Source: Pseudomonadota bacterium (GTDB taxonomy: Bacteria; Pseudomonadota; Gammaproteobacteria; Steroidobacterales; Steroidobacteraceae). From it: a stretch of DNA of 43,668 nt. Positions 8,266 to 17,700 of this stretch are shown here, piece after piece; the first letter of the stretch is position 1, and each line of letters opens with the position of its first letter. The notes beneath the pieces are model-generated. The model did no database searches. It worked only from the letters and a program-made list of their open reading frames with translations, and was not told the origin of the DNA. The DNA lies in NCBI GenBank assembly GCA_025355245.1, contig JANXZZ010000125.1:1-43668 (forward strand), in the 5' to 3' direction. Made by a program: the position numbers and the translations under genes.

Positions 8266-9984
8266 TCAGACCGTGATCGTCGTACCGTCGAACCGGGTGA
8301 ATGTGAAGCCATTGAAGGTCTCGTTGTAGGTCGCACGCTGGTCCCGCAGGACGCTGATCGTGACGGCCTCACCCAGCAGCAGGGACTGTTCCGCATCGGA
8401 CCGCCAGTGCTCGCCGGCCATATCGCGTCCGAGGGCGACGTTGTTCGCGAGCTTGTTGAGCTCGCCGCCCACCGTGATCTGGCCGGCATCTAAACCCGTA
8501 TACGGCAAGAGCGACTGCCCGTCGTCGGATGCGACCATGGGATTTGGGATCACGAAGTGCTCGTTGAAGAAGGCCTTGAGTGCGGTGACGCAGGCGCCCG
8601 CGATCACGCCGTGTCCCTCTGCGTAGGACGGATGCTGCGGATTGCCCTCCGGGTAAGCGGCGGGCAGGAGGTAGGAGCCGTGCTTCGAGAATGTCTTGGC
8701 GATCGCCCCGGAGTTCAGCACGTCGGCGTGCACAGGATACCTGGCGACGCCCGTGATCGTGTTGTGGACGAGTCCCCCGTAGGCGATCGGCCTCAGCGTG
8801 CGGTGGACGAACCACTTCTGGTACCACATCGCCTTGAGCGCGCGGTTCGCGACCTCCCCCAGCAGATCGAGGATGTACTGGCTGCCGAAGGTCTGGACTC
8901 CCACCTGATTGAGGGAGGTGAGATACGGATTCCCCGGGTTCAGCGGCACACCGTGCGTGGCCAGCCACTGCGCCGCAAACAGATAGGCCTGAAACGTGAT
9001 GTCCGCATGCACCCAGGCCCCGAGGTCTCGGCCGTTCTTCATGTAGCTCGTGCTGCCGGTCAGAGTGTTCGCCGCGAACGGACCCTGGCCGTTCTGCACC
9101 GCGAGCCACGAGCTGAAGTCCGTCAGGTAGTCGGTATCCGGCAGATAGGCCTTGAACTTTTGCACGACTCCGAGGGTTCCGAAGTTGACCGGCAGCAGAA
9201 AGAACTGTGAAACGTAGGGCCCGGTCAGATCGCCGAGCCGTAGTCCGCGGAACAGCGTCTCCGCGGTCACCGTGCCGTTGGCTTTTGCACCCTTAAACAA
9301 TGTCAGCTTGTTAAGGTCGGCAACGGCCGCAGCAGTGACGGGCTCGGAACCGTACTGGGAGAACGGCACGTCGCGCGCCAGCGCCATCCAGTAGTCCTCG
9401 ACCATCTCGCCCGCGCGCTCCGCGCCCGCCACGGTGGGTGCGGGAGGAATCGTGAACTGGGCGCAATCGGCACCTTGGAGGTCGAACGCCAGGCCTCCCT
9501 GGGGGCCCGCCAGCTTCGCCGTCCCGCCGAGCGGGATGGTCGCGAAGTCGCTGGGTCGACCGGTGTGAAGCGCAGTCAAGAGCGCTTGGTAGGCCGTTGG
9601 CTCCACCTCGCCGATGTTGTCGTGCGGCAGCCCCTGCGAGTAGTTGCCGATGAAGTTGTCGTAGCGGCGCTCGTCGCCATTGCTCATATGGCGTGGCGCC
9701 GGAACATCGCGTTGCGCCTCGGCGGCGGCAACCCGGATTCGATACGATCGCGCCCGGCGCGACGAGTCGTCGTCGTCGGCGCGCGCCTCCGTCGGCACGA
9801 GGAGCGAGGGAACTTCGACGGCGCCAACGACCGCCGCCGCGCCGGAAGCGCCGACGCCGCCGAGGAACGAACGTCTGCTCACCGCGCGGGCCACACCGCT
9901 TTCTCGCGGATCGCGGGCCGCGTGATCGCCGGCGACTGCAACAGCCGGAGTTTCGAGCAGATCAGTCATCTGGATTTCTTTCAT
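8266..9984 (-). CDS. Vanadium-dependent haloperoxidase-like protein, Tat-exported
   Basis: A 572-residue protein. The start at ATG 9984 is supported by AGGAAGG a few bases upstream; ATG 9969 is an alternative. A twin-arginine signal is present (SRRSFLGGVGASGAAA), followed by a low-complexity DDDDSS linker. The C-terminal half carries the vanadate-binding/PAP2-like motifs: KWFVHRTLRPIAYGG with Lys390, HPSYAEGHGVIAGA (the SxxxGH motif), and GRDMAGEHWRSDAEQS with the catalytic histidine. Family enzymes oxidise halides with hydrogen peroxide; some relatives act as acid phosphatases, so halide activity is not proven. Tat export fits cofactor or folding before translocation. It is monocistronic, with a 609-bp spacer upstream. 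Confidence 0.85.
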   Translation of the reverse strand: MKEIQMTDLLETPAVAVAGDHAARDPRESGVARAVSRRSFLGGVGASGAAAVVGAVEVPSLLVPTEARADDDDSSRRARSYRIRVAAAEAQRDVPAPRHMSNGDERRYDNFIGNYSQGLPHDNIGEVEPTAYQALLTALHTGRPSDFATIPLGGTAKLAGPQGGLAFDLQGADCAQFTIPPAPTVAGAERAGEMVEDYWMALARDVPFSQYGSEPVTAAAVADLNKLTLFKGAKANGTVTAETLFRGLRLGDLTGPYVSQFFLLPVNFGTLGVVQKFKAYLPDTDYLTDFSSWLAVQNGQGPFAANTLTGSTSYMKNGRDLGAWVHADITFQAYLFAAQWLATHGVPLNPGNPYLTSLNQVGVQTFGSQYILDLLGEVANRALKAMWYQKWFVHRTLRPIAYGGLVHNTITGVARYPVHADVLNSGAIAKTFSKHGSYLLPAAYPEGNPQHPSYAEGHGVIAGACVTALKAFFNEHFVIPNPMVASDDGQSLLPYTGLDAGQITVGGELNKLANNVALGRDMAGEHWRSDAEQSLLLGEAVTISVLRDQRATYNETFNGFTFTRFDGTTITV

Positions 9985-10593
9985 TGGAGCCTTCCTGCAG
10001 TTGTTTTTTGAACGATGCGTCGTCGATTTGTCGAATGCACTCCGGAATTGATTGCCGCCCTTCAGCGTCGCCAAGCCCCCCTAACGATGACACTGCTCTG
10101 CCGGGTAATTTCAGCAGCCTGCGATCCTCGCGCGAGGAGCCCGCTACGGAATCGAAATGCTGCGAATTGCTTCGTGGCCGGTGGGTACTCGGCGCGGGCA
10201 CACGCGATTGCGCTCGGCACTTTGCGTGCGACGTTGGGATCGTAACGCGGCGACGATCGGGTTCCTATCCCGCGCGAATCGCCGGCGCAGCCGTTCGCGC
10301 GTCCAATGCGCTCCTTAATTCTATAAAGTTCTGCAGCGCCGTGAGAACTCAGCGCACTCCGGGATCCCTCGAGCATTTTGATACGCCCGGCCGCCGATCG
10401 AGTCAAGTACCACGGTGCAATTCCCCCTATTCAACCGGACCGGCCACTTCAGCGATGCTGCACCGCACCGGCACTGCGGATACCAGCTAAGGAGTGAAAT
10501 GGTTGCGCTTTGGACGGACGGCGGGAGCAACGTAAATGATTGCCCCCGCCCGGTCCTGCGACTGCGGACAGTCTAGGGTTTTGTGAAGCGATG
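9985..10593. other. 609-bp intergenic region
   Basis: Lies upstream of the haloperoxidase-like gene and downstream of the small exported protein gene, both on the minus strand. Open frames here have arginine-rich, shadow-like composition. I see no gene, clear promoter or strong terminator. Confidence 0.4.
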
Positions 10594-11133
10594 CTACTGC
10601 CCGGATTCGTCGTCTCCCGTCGTGTCAGGAACGCGCGTCCATTCGCGGGTCACGAGCACCCCGGGTGTCACGAGAACAGAGGGCGGCCGCAGGGCGTCCT
10701 GGATCGCGGTGACGTGCAGGAGTCCGTCCTTCTCAATTGCTCTGGAGATGATGAAATCATCCAATTGCGTGGTCACGACACCATTCGACGCCGCGAGAAC
10801 GCGGGTAATGACACCGGTGCCGTTGCAATTGAGCGTGGTGATGGAGCCCTTCTGGGTACCGGTAATGATTGTCCTGGCCCCGGTTGTCGATCCCGCCAGT
10901 GGTTCGTTGAGAACAAAGGTTCCCGTCAAATTGCCTTCTTCGTCGAGCTGTCTCACCCCGAACGCGACTGCTATATCTCCCCCATAATGTGCTGTGACCG
11001 CGTACGTCCCCTTAAGACTCGCAAGGGTAAAACAGGGCGCGTCGGCCTTCGCGCCGGAGACGCTCAGAAGGGAAAGGAAGACTACCGCTGTTGAGACCAA
11101 CAAGCCTTTCTTGCCAAGCATCGTTTTCTCCAT
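10594..11133 (-). CDS. Small exported hypothetical protein
   Basis: A 179-residue protein (ATG 11133; a second ATG follows four codons later). A signal peptide is clear: KKGLLVSTAVVFLSLLSVSGAKA. The mature protein is beta-rich and starts CFTLASLKGTYAVTAHYGGDIAVAFG, with a second cysteine in TTLNCNGTG. This layout resembles small secreted lipocalin-like proteins of unknown role, but I cannot assign a family. The tail (PDTTGDDESGQ) is acidic. It lies 45 bp downstream of the HAF-repeat gene on the same strand, so the two may be co-transcribed. Confidence 0.65.
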   Translation of the reverse strand: MEKTMLGKKGLLVSTAVVFLSLLSVSGAKADAPCFTLASLKGTYAVTAHYGGDIAVAFGVRQLDEEGNLTGTFVLNEPLAGSTTGARTIITGTQKGSITTLNCNGTGVITRVLAASNGVVTTQLDDFIISRAIEKDGLLHVTAIQDALRPPSVLVTPGVLVTREWTRVPDTTGDDESGQ

Positions 11134-11178
11134 GGTTGCCTACTCACTAACTGGCTTCGGATCGGACCGCGTGGCCAG

Positions 11179-12300
11179 TTAGAACGGTGACGCGATTGCG
11201 ATGAAGCCGTGCGCGTTCCCGTTCACGTCGTAGTAGGTGCCCGTGAACTCCCCGACCAGGTTGATGCACCACGGCTGCGTATACGTCCCTTCGCTAGGTG
11301 CTCCGGGTGCGGTAAAGGGGATGAGCGTGCCGTTGCTGAAGCGCACGTATCCGCGGCTGGCGACAAAGTTCGGATCGTAGGTAAAGCCGATGATCGTCCC
11401 GAACAGGTTGATCGCGCTTGAATAAGTGCCGGCGCCGCCTCCCGTGGCCTGGCCCGCGCCGGGTACGTCGAATTCGGTGATCACGCCTCGAGCGCTGCGT
11501 ACGTAGCCGTGGGAGCCGCCATTTTGGTCGTAGTACTCACCCGCCACTTGCCCGAAGTCGTTGATTCCGTGTGACCATGCTCCGTAGGTTCCGAGGTTTC
11601 CGCCGACCCCCGCGCCCGGGGCGTCGACGAAAGTGTAGATCCCGCGTGGCGAGCGGATGGTCTCGTGAAACGTTGCCGTGGAATCGTACGTCTTGCAGGT
11701 GATCTGTCCCTCGTCGTTGATGTGGCCGCAGCGCGTGTCCAGCGTGACGGCCCCATTGGGCGGGTTTGTCGCCTCTAGAACGGTCAGTGTGCCGTCGCGG
11801 CTGCGCATGAACCCGTGGTCGTTGCCCGCGGCGTCGTAGTAGTTGCCGGCGATCTCGCCTTCAAAATTGATGGCATTGGCATACGTGCTGCCAGCTGAAT
11901 TGGGAAGGTCGAAGGTCGTAAATTTCCCACGGGCCGATCGCACGAACCCGTGTGAATTGCCGGAGGCATCGGTGACGTAGCCGATCATTACTCCCAAGTC
12001 ATTGACGTCCTGCACCACGGTCTGGTTGCCGTCGCCCGGAACGTCGATCGTGGTGATCTGGCCTGCCGCGCTGCGCGCGAAACCGTGCTGGAGATTGTTC
12101 GCGTCGTAGTAATACCCGACCACCAAGCCGAAATCGTTCACGACTAAGGGATAGGTCCCGCCAACGGCCTCCGGCGGGTCAAACATGACCCAATGTGATA
12201 TCGGGCCCTCGGCCTCGTCCGCCGCCGCGCCACCGGAAAATGCGGCGGCCGCCGCGAGGATCGAAAGCGCCGCCAGCGTCCCAATTTTTCTGGGCTTCAT
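11179..12300 (-). CDS. HAF-repeat extracellular protein
   Basis: A 373-residue protein starting at ATG 12300, with GGGGAG seven bases upstream. It has a signal peptide (KIGTLAALSILAAAAAFSGG) followed by about seven tandem units of roughly 45 residues. Each unit has the pattern IN-x2-G-x3-G-x-Y-x-D-x2-G-x2-HG[FY]-x-RS-x2-G-x4-[FI]-D-x-PG. Examples are INFEGEIAGNYYDAAGNDHG and INDFGQVAGEYYDQNGGSHG. This is the HAF family of extracellular repeats, which form a propeller-like structure. Their function is generally unknown; surface or matrix roles are inferred. It is followed on the same strand by a second small exported protein. Confidence 0.85.
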   Translation of the reverse strand: MKPRKIGTLAALSILAAAAAFSGGAAADEAEGPISHWVMFDPPEAVGGTYPLVVNDFGLVVGYYYDANNLQHGFARSAAGQITTIDVPGDGNQTVVQDVNDLGVMIGYVTDASGNSHGFVRSARGKFTTFDLPNSAGSTYANAINFEGEIAGNYYDAAGNDHGFMRSRDGTLTVLEATNPPNGAVTLDTRCGHINDEGQITCKTYDSTATFHETIRSPRGIYTFVDAPGAGVGGNLGTYGAWSHGINDFGQVAGEYYDQNGGSHGYVRSARGVITEFDVPGAGQATGGGAGTYSSAINLFGTIIGFTYDPNFVASRGYVRFSNGTLIPFTAPGAPSEGTYTQPWCINLVGEFTGTYYDVNGNAHGFIAIASPF

Positions 12301-12717
12301 TGTGATCTCCCCTTGGTTGGACAATTTCCGGCCCGCTCGCCGGCCCGTTCACGAAGGACGCCTCGCTCACGCTCGATGGTGAAAAATGGCGCGCGCGCCT
12401 TCGAACCCACGACCGTCGTAGAGAAGCCGCACACGTCTGCGCGGTTCACGGCTTGGCGCGCGGGTCCGTTTGCGACCTGCCTTGGGCGATTTGCGCCGCC
12501 ACGAAGCCGGGCGCGCTCGCGGATCGACCCTCGCCGCAGGTGTCCTGCTGACGATCCGGATGGCTGAATGGCCGGGCCGGGCCGTGCTACGCTGCAGCGG
12601 CGCCAATGAATAAAGGCGGTCGGCGCGCCCGGATTCGCGGACGCGTACACCGCCCGCAGTTGCCGACGTAGCGGGGATCAATAAGAGTCGGGCGGGGCAC
12701 TCAATGGGACCCAGCGA
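12301..12717. other. 417-bp divergent intergenic region
   Basis: Separates the HAF-repeat gene (minus) from the sigma-like gene (plus). It must hold the promoter of the four-gene overlapping cluster. I could not identify a convincing promoter pair or operator by eye. Confidence 0.4.
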
Positions 12718-14004
12718 GTGAGCCAGGAGCAGTTGGACCTGTTGCTCTATGCGTGGCTCTCCGAGCCGGATGCGCAACGGGCCGAATCGAAATTCGCGGC
12801 CTACTTCAGGGTGGCGTTCCCCGCGATGTGTCGCTACGTGCGCTCGTTCCGCGCAACCTCCGAGACGGCCGAGGAAATCGCACAGCAGTCTCTGATAAAG
12901 CTGTTCAGTCACCTCGGCGCGAAGCGGCAAGCCGCCGACATGCGCGTCCGCGATGCTTTGGCGGCGCTTCGCCCCCTGGCGTTGGGCGAGCTCCATACGA
13001 TCCGCGTGATGACGTGGCGCCGACACGTCGCGGCGATCGTCGCAGCGCCGCTCAGCTTCATTACATCCGGTGTGTCGGGCAGCCTGTCCACCCACTGGAA
13101 GGAACTGCGGGATGACACGAACGGGCGCATCGAGCCGTTGACGAGACAGGGCGTCGGCCTGTTGGACGAGGTCAGGCGGCGTATCGAACCCCAGCTGGTC
13201 CGGTGGTGCAGTTCCGAACCAACCGAATCACCCGCAAAGCCCGCAGCCGCGGGCGACACAGCCGATGACGCACAAGCCACGGAGGCGAGGCATTTCGCGG
13301 TCGTCCTGCTCGCGTGGGCGGGCACTCGCGAGGACGCGGCGGTCAATGACGCGCTGGCCTGTCCCGGGGCCGTTGGTTTCGTGCGCTCCGTCAACACGGT
13401 CTGCGACGACTTGGCGAGGCTTTCGATACCGTCTAACGCGCTTCTTTTCACGATCACCAAGAGGACGTTCCTCGACTCCGTTCGCTGCGCGCGCGCAGAC
13501 GAACGGCGGCGCGTTGAGCTGCCGGCGGTAGACGATGCCGCCGATCTCCTCGACGAGCTGGATCTCGAGCCGATCGGGGTTTGCACGACGCCGTCATGCG
13601 ATGAGCGGGGCGCGGCGGCGGCGGCGATCGCTGGCGCAACGGATGCCGATGCCGACCACGCCGGGTTTGGCGCGAGGTACCGGGCATTTCTCGACTCTCT
13701 GCGCGCACCGTTGACGCGCGCCGAAGGTGCTCTGGCTGAAGTGTCCCGGCGTGGCGAGGCCACTGCGGAGCGCGCGCGTGTAGCAGCGCTCGCGGCCAAA
13801 TATGTCCGGCTGGTGGCCATCCTGCGTGCGCTGCGCGAATCCCCGCAGCCCTCGGAGGACGCGATCGGAATGCGCCTTGGACTGACCCGCAACCAGGTCA
13901 AGTACGCGATCGAGACCATCCGCACTGACTTCAGCCGCTGCTTTCCGGACCTGTCGCGCGACGCGCGGGGGCGGCGGAAGCGCCAGGGAACGGGGTCCGC
14001 ATGA
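12718..14004 (+). CDS. Divergent sigma-70-like transcription factor
   Basis: A 428-residue protein starting at GTG 12718. The N-terminal part has a region-2-like helix (ETAEEIAQQSLIKLFSHLG, about residues 49-67). A second segment, ITKRTFLDSVRCARADERRR (about 244-263), resembles the DNA-contacting end of region 2. The C-terminus carries a region-4-like helix-turn-helix: SEDAIGMRLGLTRNQVKYAI followed by ETIRTDFSRCF (about 378-408). The long alanine-rich insertion makes it much larger than ordinary ECF sigma factors (about 200 residues). It probably directs RNA polymerase to promoters controlled by the downstream STAND protein, which is inference. Its TGA stop overlaps the ATG of the next gene (ATGA, 14001-14004). 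Confidence 0.65.
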   Translation: MSQEQLDLLLYAWLSEPDAQRAESKFAAYFRVAFPAMCRYVRSFRATSETAEEIAQQSLIKLFSHLGAKRQAADMRVRDALAALRPLALGELHTIRVMTWRRHVAAIVAAPLSFITSGVSGSLSTHWKELRDDTNGRIEPLTRQGVGLLDEVRRRIEPQLVRWCSSEPTESPAKPAAAGDTADDAQATEARHFAVVLLAWAGTREDAAVNDALACPGAVGFVRSVNTVCDDLARLSIPSNALLFTITKRTFLDSVRCARADERRRVELPAVDDAADLLDELDLEPIGVCTTPSCDERGAAAAAIAGATDADADHAGFGARYRAFLDSLRAPLTRAEGALAEVSRRGEATAERARVAALAAKYVRLVAILRALRESPQPSEDAIGMRLGLTRNQVKYAIETIRTDFSRCFPDLSRDARGRRKRQGTGSA

Positions 14005-14219
14005 CGACACCGGCGCGACGGGGTCCAGCTTTCACCAACGCGCGTTCCGCCGCGTCATCGCTGGAGGATGCGTGCGTGTCGGTCAGACCCGCGCGGCGGG
14101 AAAGCGCCAGTCGGATGACGGAAATCATCGATTCCGTCGCGCCAGGCCATAGGTACCGTGGCGCGAGCGGCACCGTCAGCCTCCGCTTGGCCGAGACCGT
14201 TGCGCGAGAGAGCCAATGA
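14001..14219 (+). CDS. 72-aa linker-gene product of unknown function
   Basis: A small basic protein. Its reality is supported by position: its ATG overlaps the stop of the sigma-like gene by ATGA, and its own TGA overlaps the ATG of the next gene by ATGA. The frame therefore spans exactly the gap between two coding regions, as expected for translational coupling. The N-terminal half is Arg/Ser/Ala-rich; residues 39-69 (MTEIIDSVAPGHRYRGASGT, then VSLRLAETVA) look more structured. No domain is recognised. It could be a small regulator of the sigma-like protein or only a coupling leader. Confidence 0.55.
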   Translation: MTTPARRGPAFTNARSAASSLEDACVSVRPARRESASRMTEIIDSVAPGHRYRGASGTVSLRLAETVARESQ

Positions 14220-14764
14220 CCACCCGCCCGGAGCCCGGCACGTTCGAAGGTTTCCTGGATTGGCTCGATGCCGTCGACGACGCGGGTCAACTTTTCCGTG
14301 TCGAGCTCCCGGCAATGGCCACGATGGCCGCCCGGGAGGCGTGGCAGGCGGTTCGGGCCGCCGAGGATGCGCGCCGGTCGTCGATCACCGAGCGTATCGC
14401 GGCCGATTCGTACCGCGAGGACATCGAACTGCTCGCGGCAGCCGACTTTGACCGAACGCGATGGGTACCTCGCTTGCGTACGCCCAACGGCTTCTACATT
14501 TCAGCGCTCTACGCGGGCGACAAGTTGCCCGGCGCGGGCCCGGTCGGCCTTTTGGTCGAGTGTCCCGCAGGGCTCATCGACGTGTGTCGCGGGCGACTGG
14601 TCCATATATCCATCGGCGGCCGTTGGTTCCCGATCGGCGAGATCGATCAGGATGGCAAGGTCGCCGGAGACCTCCCGATTGGCCTCGAGTTCCAGCCCCC
14701 GTTTGCCTTTCGCGTCGGTAGCCTCGCCGAGGAGGAACTGCCCAAGCTCGACGAGCCGCCGTGA
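14216..14764 (+). CDS. 182-aa hypothetical component of the STAND cluster
   Basis: An acidic cytoplasmic-type protein without signal or membrane segment. Residues 1-80 are mostly helical (FEGFLDWLDAVDDAGQLFRV, then MAAREAWQAVRAAEDARRSS). Residues 95-170 are beta-rich with regular glycines: GPVGLLVECPAGLIDVCRGR, VHISIGGRWFPIGEIDQDGK, then DLPIGLEFQPPFAFRVGS. The second half may be a small beta-sandwich or barrel acting as an adaptor or sensor. I do not recognise a named family. Both ends overlap neighbouring genes by four bases (ATGA at 14216, GTGA at 14761), so it should be made in step with the sigma-like and STAND proteins. Confidence 0.65.
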   Translation: MTTRPEPGTFEGFLDWLDAVDDAGQLFRVELPAMATMAAREAWQAVRAAEDARRSSITERIAADSYREDIELLAAADFDRTRWVPRLRTPNGFYISALYAGDKLPGAGPVGLLVECPAGLIDVCRGRLVHISIGGRWFPIGEIDQDGKVAGDLPIGLEFQPPFAFRVGSLAEEELPKLDEPP

Positions 14765-17700
14765 ACGTATTCCTGCTCCTCGCCGAGCCGCGCGACGCAT
14801 CGATCGCGGCGCGGATGGTCGGGCTTGGCATACGGCTGCTGCAGACGGATGCCGGCGGTGCGGACATCTCGGTCACGTTCCAGCCGAATCGTTCCGACGA
14901 GCTGCACGCCTCTGCCAAAGCCGGCGCCCAGCTGGCCTATCGGATCCTGTTTCGCGAAGGAATCGTCCGCTCCCAACAGGTCGTTCGCTGCCAGGTGCAG
15001 GACGCGCCCGACAACGTGGTCGGTCGGAGTGCCGATCTCGCATTCTCGCTCGCCATTCTGAGTCAGGCATACGAGGGGCGGACGGAGACGCCCGCGTACG
15101 CGCAGCTGGCCGCGACCGGCGTACTCGAGCCGGACGGCAGCGTGCGGCGCGTCGATCACGTCGCAGCCAAGCTGCGTGCTGCGCTGCAGAACTTCGCCGC
15201 GGGCACGGGAATCGTCTTCTTCCCTGCGGAAAACGCCGCGGACCCCGACGTTGCCGGACTGCTGGCGCAGAAGACCGCCGTCGAGCTCGTGCCGGTGGGC
15301 CACATCGAGGAAGCACTCGAGCGGCTCGGCATCGTTCTCGAGCGCGTCTGGCTGCGCAATCCATTCCGCGGCCTCGAGTCCTTCGACTACGAACACCGGG
15401 CGATTTTCTTCGGGCGGGACGCGGAAGTGGGTGACCTGCTCTCGCAGCTGCTGCGGCGCGAGCGGGCCGGTACCCCCGGCGTGCTGGTGGAAGGGCCGAG
15501 CGGAAGTGGCAAGAGTTCGTTCCTGCGTGCAGGCCTGCTGCCGGCCATGGTCGACCCTCGCCACTACGGCCGCGACGTCCAGGACTCGCTCCGGCTGCGC
15601 CCGGTCAGCCCGGGAGTACGGCACGCGATCTGGCGGCCGGGACTGCTTGCGAGTGGCGTCGACGAGGCGGGTATCGTTCGGTCGATCCGTCAGTGCTGGG
15701 CCGCACTTCGCGAGTGGCCCGGTGATACAGGCCTCGACGCAGCCCTGCGGCTCGACGATCTCGCCGGGAGCCGCCGAACCCACTGGCCGACGACGAAGCG
15801 CTTCGTCTGGGTCGTCGACCAGTTCGAGGAACTGTTCACTCTCTCGCTAGCTGACGACATGCTTGAGCAATTCGGGCGATTCCTCACCACGCTGCAGGCT
15901 GATGGGGTCTGGACACTGGCGTCGATTCGTACCGATGCGTTGCCGCAGCTCAAGCGTCACGAGAAACTCCGCCACCTGTTCGGCGTCGACGAGGGACAGT
16001 ACTACCTGCCGACGGTGCGCGGCGTGGCGCTCGACGCCGTCATCGATTCCCCAGCCCGCGCGGCCGACCTGACGTTCGGGCGGTCGCCGGACGGTCGACG
16101 CGTCGATCAACTGTTGCGCGAGGAAGCGTATCGCGAATCCGACAGCCTGCCGCTGCTGCAATTCACGCTGAACGAGCTGTACCTGCAACGGGTCGACCGG
16201 GAATTGACCCACGACGCCTACCAGCGGCTCGCCGGACTGTCCGGCAGCATCGCCTCCACCGCCAGGACCGTCCTCGACGCCGCTCCCGACGCCGCGCGAT
16301 CGGTACCGCGCCTGTTCCGCACGCTGATAAGCGTCGATGAAGACGGCAGCGCGACGCGCCGCCGTGCGTCGGCCAGCGAGTTCGCCAACGATGCCGTGCA
16401 GCGAGAGCTCGTCTCACGGCTGGTCGCCGCGCGCCTTTGCACCACGGACCGGTGCGGCGACGAGCCGAGCGTCGCATTCACGCACGATTCGCTGCTGCGT
16501 ACGCTGCCGGCGATCGCGGCGTGGCTCCAGCAGGAAGGGGCGCTGCTGCAGACGCGCGAGCTTGCCGTGCGCGACGCGCAGCTTTGGCGGCAGCACGGTG
16601 AATCGGGCGCCTGGCTAGCCGCCTCCGACAAGCTACTGGCCCTTAAGGCGCTGACGGACGCCGACATTCCGCTCACACCGGTCGTGCAGCGCTTCATCGA
16701 GCGCTCCCACCAGCAGCGTACTCGAAACTTTCGGATCCGGCGGGCCGCCGTTGCCGTCATCGCGGTGCTCGCGGTCGTGGCGTGCATTGGAGCGTGGATC
16801 GCATCGAGCAAGCAGCGGGAAGCCGCGCGCGAGGCCGCGGATGCCCGCCACGCCGAATTGCAACTACTGACAGAGGCCGCGACCGAACATCTCAAGGACG
16901 GCGAATTGAGCCTCGCGCAAGGAATTATTCTCGAGGTGTTCCGTCGACAGCCGGACGCCGAGTCGCCGGATCCGGCGAGCGTGAACATCCTCGAGGAGAT
17001 ACGGGCAGCAGACCCGGCGCGCGCCATCCTCGCGGGGCACAGCGGTCCGGTGCGTCGTCTGGAGTATGCCGCTGACGGACGCCGCATCGTAACGGCGTCG
17101 CTGGACGGCACCGCCCGCATCTGGGATGCGCGAACCGGCGTGCAATTGCTGGTGCTGCCGGCCAACCTTCACAAGCCACATAACCCCGGCTACTTCAATA
17201 TCGTCAAGACCGCCGTCTTTTCGCCAGATGGGTCGCACGTCCTGACGGCCTCGGGCAACGGAACGGCAGGCGTGTGGGACGCGGAGTCGGGCGCAGCGAT
17301 CCTGACGCTCTCCGACCATCTGGAGGACCTCCAAGCCGCCGCGTATTCGCCCGACGGCCGCCTGATCGCCGCGGGATACAGGGGCGGCGTCCGCGTGATC
17401 AGCGCGAGCAGTGGCGTAGGCGTTCGCGACCTCGCCGGTCCGACCGGAACCCCGTCGTCGGTCGAGTTTTCCCCGGACGGGACCCGGATCGCCGCGGCAC
17501 TGGACGACGGCACGGTCCGCGTGTGGCGCATGCCGACCGGCGAGCCGCTGCGCGTCCTCACGGGCCATCAAGCCTCCGTGCTAACGGCCGTGTTCTCCCC
17601 GGACGGTGCGCGGATTCTTACGGCGTCGGACGATCGGACTGCTCGGATCTGGGATGCGCGCACCGGTCGGGAGCTGCTGACGCTTTCGGGGCATCGGGAT

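Noticed and set aside
9475-10490. Plus-strand frames over the haloperoxidase 5' end and spacer
   Set aside because: Arg-rich shadows with no domain and no ribosome site; the opposite strand carries a clear Tat signal and catalytic motifs.
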